Positions 22,295-34,348 of a stretch of DNA of 64,000 nt are shown here, in pieces (the first letter of the stretch is position 1; each line of letters begins with the position of its first letter). The notes beneath the pieces are model-generated. The model made no database searches and was not told the origin of the DNA. It worked only from the letters and a program-made list of their open reading frames with translations. Source of the DNA: Sistotremastrum niveocremeum HHB9708. Its lineage: Eukaryota; Basidiomycota; Agaricomycetes; Sistotremastrales; Sistotremastraceae. Location: positions 186,001 through 250,000 of the forward strand of contig KV419423.1 in the NCBI GenBank assembly GCA_001630475.1, in the 5' to 3' direction. Both the position numbers and the translations under genes were made by a program.

Positions 22295-22300
22295 AACCCC
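22295..22300. repeat. Target-site duplication, right copy (AACCCC)
   Basis: Exact copy of 13259-13264, abutting the right TIR. Confidence 0.85.
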
Positions 22301-23378
22301 TGTGGTGTCGTAATGCCTCGCCGCCAAAAAGCACCAGGGAGGAAACATTCTCCCGCCGCCACTGATACTTGAGGCCGAAGAACTCTCGTAAATATCTATT
22401 GACTGTCTGTGGTGGCGTGTCCTTTGATAGACCAGATTGTCCTAAGAAAAGAGGGCGTCTGAAATGTGCTTCACATCCCAGTGTAAGAAGATACGAGGAC
22501 TTCTTCGTTGTGCGCGAAAATCCACTGGTCAGCAAATCCTCCATACACATGTCTTGTGCTCGAGGCCACTAATTCCTTGCTTTATTCCACGTAATTATCG
22601 GTTATCAGACTGTGCGCCACACCGGAAATACGTGTCCTTGGCCGTCTTTGTTCGTTCGAATCGCGTCTTGCAGCTACTGATAACGGTCGAGACAAGCATT
22701 CATCTCACAGCCTTGTCGGCAGAGCTTTTGATCGTGCATCCTTTGCCGCCCTAGCCATTTTCGACTGCCGACAAACATCTATACATTCAACATCCACTCG
22801 CATGATTATGCCCTCTTTTGAACTACCGTTCTTTAAACATGGTACAAGGGCGTTATATCTGGATGCGAGTGACCAATCCTGGTTCATCGTCGTTTGCACG
22901 AAAGTAGGGACCAAACCAAGAGAGATCCAGCGGACATGCGTCATTTGAAGTCCTCCCACTATCACTCGAGAGTTGAAATTGTTCTCTCAGGCATGCCGTG
23001 CACCCAGTGTCACTGGAGTCGAATCTTTGGCATCAATGCCTCGTGAATATCCTGAGCTTCGGGTGACTAGGTGTGTGGAGCAAGTATGCTCCATTGCGAC
23101 TTTAGACCATCATACAACGCTTGCATCAGACGATGTACATGTCCTACTGGGAAAGCTTGAGCTACAAACAGTGGCACACTCTGAGTCGCAAGCTCGCGAA
23201 AAGGAAATATTTTGATTGGTTCGGTACGAAGCGGAATGCCGGACCCGGGGTTTCCCGAAATAGCGTTGTCGTTGCTCCGCTCGTGATAACTCCATCCCGA
23301 TCCCCTCGACAGCATCGACAGCATCGACCTCCTCTGTCCTCAACGTCGTCTGGCATCGCTTCAATCTTCTTAATCGCT
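22301..23378. other. Intergenic flank right of the element, SDH2 upstream region
   Basis: About 1.1 kb with short, unconvincing open frames on both strands and no recognisable product. The last few hundred bases serve as the SDH2 promoter and 5' UTR. Confidence 0.5.
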
Positions 23379-24480
23379 ATGTCTCTGCTTCGTAGCTCTG
23401 TTCTGCCTCTGGCAAACGTCTCGCGTGCCTTCTCAACAACTACAGCACGCAAGCTTGCTGTCGCCGCGGAGAAACCGGTTTTAATCAAAGAATTCAAGAT
23501 TTATCGTTGGGTACGGTTGAGGATGCATTATAGTTCATTGTGGGAGAGATTAAAGTCTGAGCTTGCTTGCCATACAGAATCCGGATGAGCCATCCAAGAA
23601 GCCAACCCTCCAATCATACCAGGTCGACTTGAACCAATGTGGTCCTATGGTGAGCGCTCATTGCTCCTTACATCAACCAACAGTCCTTGCGGTTCATTAT
23701 CCTGGCTGTCGCATATCTCTTCTCACAATCCTGTCCGTTCATCCGATTGAGCTCATTGCTAATTTGGGTGCAGGTGTTGGACGCTCTGATCAAGATCAAG
23801 AACGAAGCCGACCCCACACTCACCTTCCGTCGATCATGCCGTGAAGGTATCTGTGGTTCATGCGCCATGAACATCAACGGCCAAAACACTCTTGCTTGTC
23901 TTTGCCGAATTGAACGAGATACGCCAAAAGAGACGCGCATCTACCCCTTGCCCCATAGTGAGTCTTTCTTCATCGACTCCATAGAATCCAGAGATCTAAC
24001 TCAATACGCCAGTGTACATCGTCAAAGACCTTGTCCCCGACATGACCCAGTTCTACAAGCAATACAAATCCATCAAACCCTTCTTGCAAAGCGAGCCACC
24101 CGCTCAGGGAGAACACCTACAAAGCCCAGCGGAGCGACGGAAGCTTGATGGTCTCTACGAATGTATTCTCTGTGCATGCTGCTCAACCAGCTGCCCCAGC
24201 TACTGGTGGAACCAGGACGAGTACCTTGGCCCTGCTACCCTGATGCAAGCGTATCGTTGGATGGCCGACTCACGAGTGAGCTCTCCGCGCATACACCCAT
24301 CACTCAGCTACTGATCGGCTATCTCAGGACACCCATAAAGCGGAGCGCAAAGCACAACTTCAGAACGAGCTGAGCTTATACCGATGCCATACGATCTTCA
24401 ACTGTTCCCGAACATGCCCCAAGGGTCTCAATCCCGCGGAAGCCATTGCGAAGATCAAGCTGGACCTTGCTGCCGAGTAA
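23379..24480 (+). CDS. SDH2: Succinate dehydrogenase iron-sulfur subunit, mitochondrial
   Basis: Subunit B of respiratory complex II. It passes electrons from the flavoprotein to ubiquinone through three Fe-S clusters at the inner mitochondrial membrane. Five exons: 23379-23510, 23578-23649, 23774-23957, 24013-24275 and 24328-24480, giving 267 aa. Residues 1-30 are a mitochondrial presequence ([19 protein letters not shown]). [2Fe-2S] cysteines are C90, C95, C98 and C110 in [10 protein letters not shown]...LAC. The [4Fe-4S] motif is [12 protein letters not shown] and the [3Fe-4S] motif is [17 protein letters not shown]. All ligands are present and the length is normal for the family. Confidence 0.97.
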
Positions 24481-24769
24481 TGGCCAACCTGAGTGACACT
24501 CAAGGATCCACAGATCGTCGATGCGGGCCACGTGAGCTATAGGGGGAGAATGCGACGAATGAAAAATTCTGGAAGTCGGTTGCGTAGTTAGGCAGTTATC
24601 AGCTTTTCAGTGGCATAGAATACGCGCTGGCCCGCCGAAATATCAATGCATTATGTAGTCAATGCACGGACAGAGCCATGAAGCTGCATGAAGAGTGGAT
24701 GAGATGTCCCCCTAGCACGAATTCCAAACTCAGCGAAAGGCCATTTGTCGCGGCTGCATCCAACTCGCC

Positions 24770-25884
<1,115 letters not shown>

Positions 25885-26696
25885 TTCGCTTCCCTTCCTC
25901 CTTCAACGCTTGCTCTCGACTCTGTGAATGAAAACGCTCTGTATTGCCTAAAAATATTCGCTCTGCATCCATGACGAGGACCACGGGCCCGTCTTCTGTA
26001 CCTATCTTTCGATTAATCGTCCACGTTGACCTTGCTGATTGTCGGTTACGCGCGGTCCTGAGAATGGTGTGGCCACCCTGCGAACGAGCCCGGAATCAAG
26101 TCTGATGAGATGGCCAAGGCTGCTTAGCGAGACGGTCCCCAGCCCTCATCACTGCAGTGGAAAGGAAAGAAAGTGCTCTCAGTTCGGATTGTCAGGGAAT
26201 GAACTAGATAAGAGGGATTCTTCAAAGCCAATCGTGCTTGATTCACCAGAGTGTTAGAATTCAAATGGCTTGCTCCACTTTCTAAGGGCATCTGCTCGAT
26301 GCTGCTCGCATGTCCGAGTCGCTCTTTGGCCCGGTACCTGGATCCGATCCCGGCCCGATCCGATCAAACATAGATCCCGCCTTCGCCAAAGGATATCAAA
26401 GTGCTTGACTCGCGTGCCTTCAAGGAAGATGAGAACACTCGCAACGGCTATTGTAATCACTGATGACCCCTGAGAACTCCGATCATCAAGATGTTTTTAC
26501 CTTTTCTAGCTTTTGGTCGTTCGCCAAAAACGAGGTCAGCACAGAAAGGCCCCGCGATATTTATTCTCTGCTCTGTTCTTGGAGATCATGTTCACGTAGC
26601 GATACCGACGGTCCATCAGCTTAGACGATAATCATGTTATAAACATGCTCTGACAGAACGAAGAAACCATCAACAGAGCAGGTCTCCACTCTCGTC
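25885..26696. other. Intergenic region
   Basis: About 810 bp between the CFIm25 gene and the first 7-TM gene. Open frames here are short and without recognisable product. A plausible promoter for the downstream gene lies in the last 150 bp. Confidence 0.45.
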
Positions 26697-27960
26697 ATGG
26701 GGAATCTTCCCCAACTCCGTGCATTATTGATCTCCTTCTTTTGTGAAGCGCTGTTATACGGTAAGCTGAAACACTTCTTTCTCGCCACTATCTCTCCTGA
26801 CTGTCATATCCTGTCAGGCGTTGCTTTCGTTTTATTTGTCAATTCTTTGCAGATATGGTTCACGAAGCGGGCTAATCAAGAAGTCGTGAACCGGACCCTT
26901 GTAGGAGCCTCTGCACTTTTATTTCTGTTTGCCACTATCGTAGGTGTTTCTGAGAAGTCTCCACTGTAGAAATTTCTCATGGCAGCAGCACATCTCTGGT
27001 GTATTCAGGAGAACGCTTGATGCATTCACTTCCTATCCTGAAGGCCCGGCTGCTTATTTCGCGCTACTGACCACCACCATCAAGACCATCACTCAGGTTG
27101 GTCAAGTAGGTGCGGTGATCACTGGAGATTCGTTGTCTGTCAGTGTCTCCACCTCTCGAGTGTATCCCTCTACATCTAACATTGCAGGTATATCGTACTT
27201 ATATTGTTTACAATCAATCCTGGATGGTGGCCATTATACCTCTCGCGACGCTAACGGCCACAGTTAGTAAGTGCATCAGGAGTCGCATTATCGAGACACT
27301 CACTTATTCACGCAGTTACGGCCGTTGGCTTTATAACGGCCCAACATCTATCCAACTCCGGCTCCACCATCTTTTCTACATCAATCATTGAATGGACAGT
27401 AGCCTTTCTAGCGACAAGTCTGCTCACGACTAGCCTATGTACAGGTAGGTTTATCCGGAAATCTTCAGGAACCTTCCTTATCCGATTTTGCAGCGATGAT
27501 TGTCTACCGTCTGTGGTCCGTTCAGAGAGCAGTCCAGCAGGCCGTGTCATATAGCTCTACTCGAAGACCGACCATGACGATCGTTCGCATTCTGATTGAA
27601 TCTGCTGCTCTATATTCCGCCACGAACCTGGTCTACATGGTTTTATACGCTCTGGAATTGAACGCTGAGGCAATAGTGTCAGGATTTGTAAGCCAATATC
27701 TTCTGTGAGGCGTTCAGTCATATTATAACTGTTCGTATCAGGAAGTCCCGGTGGCCAGTATCACTTTTAGTCTAATTACCCTCCGAGTCGAGGCAGCGGT
27801 CAGACAAAAAGCTGAGCATCCTACTGCCATCGCGTCTGTCGTTGTTTCAGGGGCGAACGGCCTCCGAGTTCAAGTTACCAAGCACGAAGAAGATCAGGAG
27901 GAATCGGAACTTGGCAGCATCGCGTGGTCCTCCAGAGACAACGCTTTACACATTCCTTGA
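26697..27960 (+). CDS. Seven-transmembrane protein, copy A
   Basis: Seven exons, 26697-26760, 26818-26939, 26989-27138, 27188-27266, 27316-27444, 27494-27687 and 27742-27960, giving 318 aa. About seven hydrophobic helices are visible: around residues 5-40, 42-62, 70-95 (with AYFALL), 115-135 (SWMVAIIPLATLTATV), 155-178 (FLATSLLTTSLCTAMIVYRLW), 195-222 (YSATNLVYMVLYAL) and 225-245 (VPVASITFSLITLRVEAA). A charged cytosolic-type tail follows. The conserved loop KTITQVGQVGAVITGD and the VYRTYIVYN motif also occur in the next gene. This looks like the basidiomycete-specific 7-TM membrane protein families. The ligand is unknown. Confidence 0.85.
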
Positions 27961-29173
27961 TTTTGGTTTTGTTGGATACCGTAATATAGAATCGTACATT
28001 GATCTCTCCTTGATCTGAGGATGCCAGTGTCTAAATTCGCCTCGTCGATGCAAATCCGTATCTCGGGCGATGCGAGTATGCATGGCAGAGAGAATTTGGG
28101 CACTGTCAGATACATGATAGTCACTGACGCCCAGTATCAATCTCAGATTGGTAAATATGCACACTGGCGCGAGGTGCCATCCCTTCTTGGCCACTCGGAC
28201 ATCCACTGATGCACTGCCCTGCCTGGATAAAACTGGACAAGAACGAGAAGATCAACAAAGAGAACATAGGATCAGAGGTATCAATGTGCAATAAAATCGC
28301 GTCCTATTCCCATTTTCAAGGAGCTGGTAAAGGTTCGCGTGACCTTTACTTGGAACTTTGACGGAAGCATCCGTAAATAGAGTTTTAGGCAACTAATCCG
28401 AAATTAGGCATTGATTGATCGATAGTGATCGATCGACGGTGAACCTTGAACGTAATGACACAATTGCGGCGATAAGCTATCCTCAATCGTTCGGCACTCG
28501 CCGCTTTCATCTCTTCTCTTTCATCAACGCGTCAGAGTGCATCGCAGTCAGGCACACAAGCTTGTCAAATTTCAGGCACCGTACTGGAAAGGAGGTTTCA
28601 TTTTCTTGCTTTGGGCATGATTGCCTCTAGCCGGCCTCCTTCGCCAAAATTTCTTGGTGTAAGCGATCGGGGTGCAAGCCAAGAAGCATTTTTCAATCGC
28701 CGCGACCAACCAGCATTGCTTCCTCAGGCCTCAGGCGAACATAAATTGCGGAATGTTGACCCTGAATGTACAAAAATATCCCCCCCGCCTTCTGAACCAC
28801 TCAAGCTTTCTCTTCTTCGACGGGATCGCCACTTGGGGATGCGACGCTGTCGGCCAGTGCAGTGACACTCTGATAGTGATAGACGCACAAAGCTCGGGAT
28901 AGCCACTCCGAACGACTTGTCCGCCCGAGTTATTGTAAGCAGGGGTGAAAATGATGTTCCGCATAACGCTCATATCGGTCAATGGCCGCAAAGGCCATGC
29001 CGGAGGCAAATTTGTGCAGCCGCATCGCAGACGTTTTCTTTCTATCCCCCTCCTGGTTAACTCCATCACTCATCAGAGCCCCACATTCATTATAAGGAAC
29101 TTCATCACTTGATACCCCCCGCGCTGGCCTTTCAGACGCGCCCTCCTCTCCTTTCCACCCACGGGCTCCAGCA
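27961..29173. other. Intergenic region between the 7-TM paralogues
   Basis: 1.2 kb with only short, inconsistent frames. A GATCGATAGTGATCGATCGA-type palindromic patch lies near 28417-28436. No gene is supported. Confidence 0.45.
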
Positions 29174-30504
29174 ATGGCCAACATACCCCAATTGCGCGCT
29201 CTGCTGATTTCTTTTTTCTGTGAGGCTGTTCTTTATGGTGAGCCCAAACTCCCTCGACTTGTGTGGTTTCCGTTTCGAATGGGCTTGTCCGTACAGGTGT
29301 GGCATTCGTTCTTTTTGTTAACTCGGTCTCCACGTTATTACGAAAACGAAACGCGAAAGGAAAGGTTAATCGACCGCTTCTTTTCGCTTCAAGTCTTCTC
29401 TTCTTGTTTGCCACGATGGTCTGTGATCTGGTGTCGTACGCCTATCTGTACACTCATCGTCGTCACGACTTTAGCACATAATCGGCGTCACCATCCGAAA
29501 TGTCACTGCTTTCACATCTTATCCCGACGGTCCAGCCGCATATTTCGCCCTTCTCACCAACACAGTGAAGACCATCACGCAGGTTGGTCAAGTTGGTGCG
29601 GTTATTACTGGTGACGGGCTATCGGTACGTTTTGTTACTTTTCCTGTGATAAAGTATCTCTGACATCCACCCCTCCTTCCCAGGTATATCGAACATTCCT
29701 CGTGTATAATTGTAACTATTACGTTGTCATATTCCCACTATCGACCTTCATTGCGACTATCGGTGAGAATCTCCAAAAAATGACAAAACTGCCCATTCAC
29801 CTCAGCATCAGTTGCTGCTGCCGGTTTTATTACCGTTCAGCATCGTGAGACTGTAGCAACAAGCATATTTCAAACAACAGTCACAGAATGGACACAAGCA
29901 TTTCTAGCTACTAGTCTCGTCACCACTGGCATCTGCACAGGTAATGTCTATCCCCTCTGACGTACTGCTCTAATTCCGTGTAGGTCTTATTGTTTATCGA
30001 CTCTGGTCAGTCGAGCATAACCTCCGGAAGTCTGTGAGCCATGTTCAAACCTATCGCCCAACGAACCGGATTCTCCGCATCCTTATCGAATCCGCCGCCC
30101 TTTACTCCTCCACCAATCTCATGTATATCATCCTTTACACTATGAAGCTCAACGCGGAAGCAATTGTTTCCGGATTTGTGAGTTTTCTGATTATCTCGGC
30201 GCCTATCAAGGACTCACGTCCACTTCAGGAAGTGCCAGTAGCGAGTATCACTTTCAGTCTCATAACGCTACGGGTGGAGGCTGCGCTCATCAGTAGCGTT
30301 CAGCCCTCAACTCAACGTTCAGGCGTGGTGTCTTCTATGATGGTGCCACCTATGCCAGGTACTGATTATCACCTGAGAAATCTGAAGATGGCAAGTGAGG
30401 ATGCTTCTCATCTTGATGAGGATTCGGACGATCGTCAGAGCATGCGGACCGACCCTTGGATGCGGATGAAGCCATCTACGGAGTCGAGTGATATGTTGCC
30501 TTAG
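29174..30504 (+). CDS. Seven-transmembrane protein, copy B
   Basis: Tandem paralogue of the gene at 26697. Seven exons, 29174-29237, 29297-29418, 29475-29624, 29684-29762, 29812-29940, 29984-30177 and 30229-30504. The first six have exactly the lengths of copy A (64, 122, 150, 79, 129, 194 bp). The protein is 337 aa with the same helices and motifs (ALLISFFCEAVLYG, KTITQVGQVGAVITGD, VYRTFLVYN, LIESAALYSSTNLMYII, EVPVASITFSLITLRVEAA). The C-terminal tail differs: it is longer, acidic and Ser-rich. Function unknown; integral membrane. Confidence 0.87.
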
Positions 30505-30981
30505 CTGCTTCTATGTCGTATGGGCTCGTATTTTCTTTTAGTGCGCAGGCCCGTGGTATAGAGGAAGTTAAATTATCCCAAGTAAACGTCCAAGTACAGA
30601 AGTAGGAATAACAAATTGAATCGATTGAGAAAGATAACAGTATGGTGCTGATGGAAGAATGGGGGACCCTTCTATTTGTCGGAATCAGTTTACGGATGTT
30701 CTCACATGCACACAGCCCTGCTTCAGCGCTTCAGCACCAGGCGGTAACGAATTTGTCGGGAAGAGACGATTCTCTCCAACGAAATCCAGCGACTGATCAA
30801 ATGCATTTGGTTGAAATCCTGGCCTTACAAAGTGACGTAACTGGCACTCAGGTCTCTCTACCGACGTTTCTAACAGAACTCGATCAACTAAGCACCACGT
30901 TTACTACCGAAATAATTCACCTGGATTGCCAATGAGACATCTGCTAGAAACGGACATGAATGCCAACGGTGACCGACCTAT
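30505..30981. other. Intergenic region, convergent gene ends
   Basis: About 480 bp between 7-TM copy B and the convergent acetyltransferase gene. The 30642-30935 plus-strand frame has no recognisable product and sits where 3' UTRs are expected. Confidence 0.45.
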
Positions 30982-31635
30982 TCAAATGCCGAAGTTGGAG
31001 AATTCGTGAGTAAAGTATTCGTCTTCTCCACTGTTGTAATATTTTCCGCCAATCTTTGCATAGAAAATGATACTGGGACCATTTTTCGGATCGATGCCAT
31101 TCCATATCCCATGCATTGTGGGATCTATGCTCTGTAGCCTCTCGGCTACCTTCGCTATCATCTTTCTTCCCCAGCCCTTTCTCTGCAATTCCGGGAGGAT
31201 CGCAATATGAAAGTGTGCCGGGGAAAAGTCAAGGATGTGTTTGGGGTACGCGATTGGATGATGAATGCGGTCAATGAAGAACTTGTCCAGGGCCATCAGC
31301 TCAGGGGAACCCAACAGCTCTAACGGATATTTCTCCCGCAGTGGTGGTTCGAAGATCGTGTCCGCGGCTTCTCTGAACTTCAAAGTGTCCGAAGTAGCCA
31401 CAATATATCCCAGCACCTCTTCTTTCCCGCTACCTTCCCGGTCATCGATTCGTCTAACCAAAACATACCCGAATCCGGTAGGGAGAGATATGTAAGGCAA
31501 GGCCCAGACGAGGGATGACAGCTCTTTGATAGTCAGCGAATGTTCCGCGGAGGCTCCCCCGTCCGAAGTCAGAAGGCTGATGCGAGATATGCTGGGTTTA
31601 TCGTCTTCGGCGGCTTCACGAAGATAAACGACCAT
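30982..31635 (-). CDS. GNAT-family N-acetyltransferase
   Basis: Single-exon 217-aa protein. The open frame extends upstream without an ATG, and the first ATG is at 31635 (MVVYLREAAEDD). The start fits the GNAT beta-1/alpha-1 pattern (LREAAEDDKPSISRISLLTSDGG). The acetyl-CoA binding motif A is in HFHIAILPELQRKGWGRKMIAKVAERL (Q/R-x-x-G-x-G/A form, about residues 147-173). A final segment FYAKIGGKYYNSGEDEYF matches the usual FYxxxGF-type beta-6/7 region. A similar layout is known from small-molecule acetyltransferases in fungi and bacteria. The substrate cannot be told. Cytosolic. Confidence 0.85.
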   Translation of the reverse strand: MVVYLREAAEDDKPSISRISLLTSDGGASAEHSLTIKELSSLVWALPYISLPTGFGYVLVRRIDDREGSGKEEVLGYIVATSDTLKFREAADTIFEPPLREKYPLELLGSPELMALDKFFIDRIHHPIAYPKHILDFSPAHFHIAILPELQRKGWGRKMIAKVAERLQSIDPTMHGIWNGIDPKNGPSIIFYAKIGGKYYNSGEDEYFTHEFSNFGI

Positions 31636-33333
31636 ATTTATCTGATGTACCACACACTGAGCACTCCAGAGTCGAAGTGAGGTGCGCGGTGTCTCAGAAT
31701 GATTTCTTTGTGACAAACGAGGGGACAACACTGCCACTGCCAGCAAGGACTCGGCAATGTTGGACCGGCTTCTTGTCTGAACGCCGTTAATGACACGAAG
31801 GACTGGCTACGGTGTAGGCTTCATTTAGTTCTCTTACCAACTTTCTGCTTGTTTGGTTGATGGTGACATTAGAGTTAGTAGGCAAGACATCAAGACACGC
31901 GGTGTCTTTCAATACAAGATATCTAATATTTAATTCAGCGGCAAGACGGAAAGCTCCCTCGTAATACTAATCAATTCTGTGTCACATAGCATCAAGATAA
32001 ACACCGAGAGGCATATCTATAACAGTATGTCTTAGATCATGAACTTCTAGGTGGTACGAGACATGCCATTATTTCTCCTCATTAAAGTCGCTAACCTGAT
32101 TATCCAGTAAACCATTCATAAGCGTGAGGTGCCTTAAGAGGCTCGAGCGATCTACACCTCACATCATGGTTACTAGCCTGTAGTAATAACCTGAGGTGAT
32201 GCTTATTTTGACCGCATACACTGATACATGCACAGTGTTTTGTCTAGTGAACACACTGGCATGTGGCCTGGCGTCAGGGCACAGGAACTATTGTTTTGGA
32301 CGCTGGCGAGTATTCGAAATCGGGATTTGAGTATCGTTGCAGACTTCGTGAGGGCTTCCGGATAATCAGGCACATTGTTGATATTATATTCTTCACACGC
32401 CCCTCGGCCACGATCGGAATAGAAGGTAAAGTTGCGAGATTCATGCAAACACCGACTTGACTAAAAGCCTTCTGCTGACCCCCCTCTGTTTGTACGTCAT
32501 TTCACGGGTGTGCTACTCGTGTCGATCAAGGTCGATCAAGGTTGATCAGACGTTCCTGACCGGCATTTTCGATCGACCAGCGTTTGTTTGTTTACTTCCG
32601 AACTCTGCGAGAAGATGTACGTTTGAACCAGGGGGCAACACGAATGCACCATCTCTTGGCACTGTCATTACATGTACCAATTGTGTGCAAGATGATGTTG
32701 AAGAAACTTCAGGTCACCCACGTCGGAAATCTATAGACAGCAGAGTCTGCAGAGATGCATGACCTATACCATCCGTTTCTGAGAATTCAGACTACCCAAC
32801 TTTAATGCCAAGTTACTTGCTTGTTCTTGCCCTCGATTACGGGTTACGTCGAGCTAAGGCACCATGCATATACGGACTCTCTCATCTTCCGTGCTTTCGA
32901 CAACCTCCGACTAAGTTTCTCCCCAAAGGGGTGGAAATCTTTCCAACTAAAGGCAGAGTCCATTCAGTTGATTAGGGCTTGCGACGACACATGACATGAA
33001 CGGGGGTGCTTCTCGATATCTCTTTCGTGATTTCACGGGTGGAAGGCGTGAGTAGGACGCCCTGGACATCACGTAGTCTCGCGATTACATGTTAGTGGGT
33101 TCTAAGAACATACGATAGTATATAAGGACACCTGGGTCCTCAGTTCACTACCCACTAGTGCACGTAAGCTTCTCATATCTCTTTTAACTAGTCAGCTCTA
33201 TTGATCACTGCTGTTGCAATCATTTTCACAGTTCTTCATTCACCAACTATCAACCGCTATCTCGAGTATCTGGTAAGATTTCAATTGATATACTCGTTAA
33301 AAGTAAATTGATCTCCCCTACCAGACATCTATT
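31636..33333. other. Gene-poor intergenic region
   Basis: 1.7 kb with no supportable gene. It contains a short tandem array of a 10-mer GTCGATCAAG (two exact copies plus one variant, 32521-32550). Near its right end are a likely TATA box (TATATAAGG, about 33119) and a 5'-UTR-type intron (33272-33325) leading to the ATG at 33334. Confidence 0.5.
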
Positions 33334-33752
33334 ATGTCTAGCGAAGGTCAATGCCGACCAGTATTGCATCTTCATTAAAGCTGATGGAGGCCACAGCTAT
33401 ACCTGCCGAATACTGGCTGGACGTAACAGCTAACGGAAACACGCTGCTCTTTTAATTGATCGTTCCTGGAGCACCCGGCAGAGTTGGTGTTTTCCTCGGA
33501 CGTACTAAGTCCCCTGTCGTCGGCCTTGGACGCTTCTCAGTCAAATTGAAATTGAAGGATGGGGCTAATCCACCTCCTTCTGTCACGGGAACGTTCGAAC
33601 TCACCGTCAAGGGCTCTGAGGCCAATCTGGTTCTCGATTTTCCTGGACATATTCCTCCAGCCAGCTTCCAGGGTGACGGGGAACAGTTCAACTTGCAAAG
33701 CCAGGTGTGGAAGGGTGAAGTGATTCATTACGGATCCAGCTTTGGTATTTAG
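33334..33752 (+). pseudogene. Small beta-rich protein gene, probably interrupted
   Basis: A good promoter and 5'-UTR intron lead into an ATG at 33334, but that frame stops early. A second frame from the ATG at 33366 (PTSIASSLKLMEATAIPAEY...) runs to a TAA at 33453-33455 and continues, after it, as an open 98-codon stretch (VPGAPGRVGVFLGRTKSP...KGEVIHYGSSFGI) ending at 33752. The two parts look like one small beta-rich domain with an in-frame stop. It could be a decayed gene, a sequence error, or an undetected splice. Family not recognised. Confidence 0.4.
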
Positions 33753-34348
33753 AACACGAGTGCATTCGATGCCTGTAAATCCTTTTTGTTACGGCTAAGA
33801 AAATGCGATTCTGATAAATGTGAACTCGAGAAATTTTGTGTTATTTGTCTGGATTATACAAAACGAAATTTGGTGACACGAACGGCGGTGCGCAATGCGC
33901 CAATTTGAATCGCTATGGGACAGCTCACCGACAGCTCAAGCCCGGGCCAGCCAGCTACTGTATACTGGCATCTTGAAGGCTGAGAATTTTCTGGCGGGAA
34001 ATTTCATTGGGAACACCTTTCTGCCATACCGCCATCGACGATAATGTCGGAGGGGCCTTCGGTAGAGTTTTGAACTCGCTGCGTCATGACGGCAGGCTCG
34101 GAGGCAAAGCACAATAGGAGTAAACATGTGTACACATGACATAATACGCGGGGCTGAATCACCGCGCCATGAGGCAAAGGCATGTCTCCAGTGCCACAAC
34201 CTTTGACTCGACCGGCCGTTTCTTCTCCTTCATTTTCTTTCCAAATTCTAGTCTCTGAGTCTCCTCTCAGTTCCCTATCTTGTTCAGATTTCTTCTGCTA
34301 CATATATATCTAATAATTTCTTAATTTCGTCTCACAAGCTACGCCTGC
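33753..34348. other. Intergenic region upstream of the NYN gene
   Basis: About 600 bp. The last 150 bp are pyrimidine-rich, as in many fungal promoters and 5' UTRs. No gene is supported. Confidence 0.45.

Noticed and set aside
22295-22312. Right flank AACCCCTGTGGTGTCGTA resembles the left junction (AACCCC plus TATGGTGTACCG)
   Set aside because: Too short and imperfect to claim a second TIR or nested copy. It may reflect target preference or chance.
22041-22550. Minus-strand frame with a segment faintly like the integrase HTH (TVNRYLREFFGLKYQW)
   Set aside because: It crosses the right TIR boundary into flanking DNA. The similarity is too weak to call a second integrase remnant.
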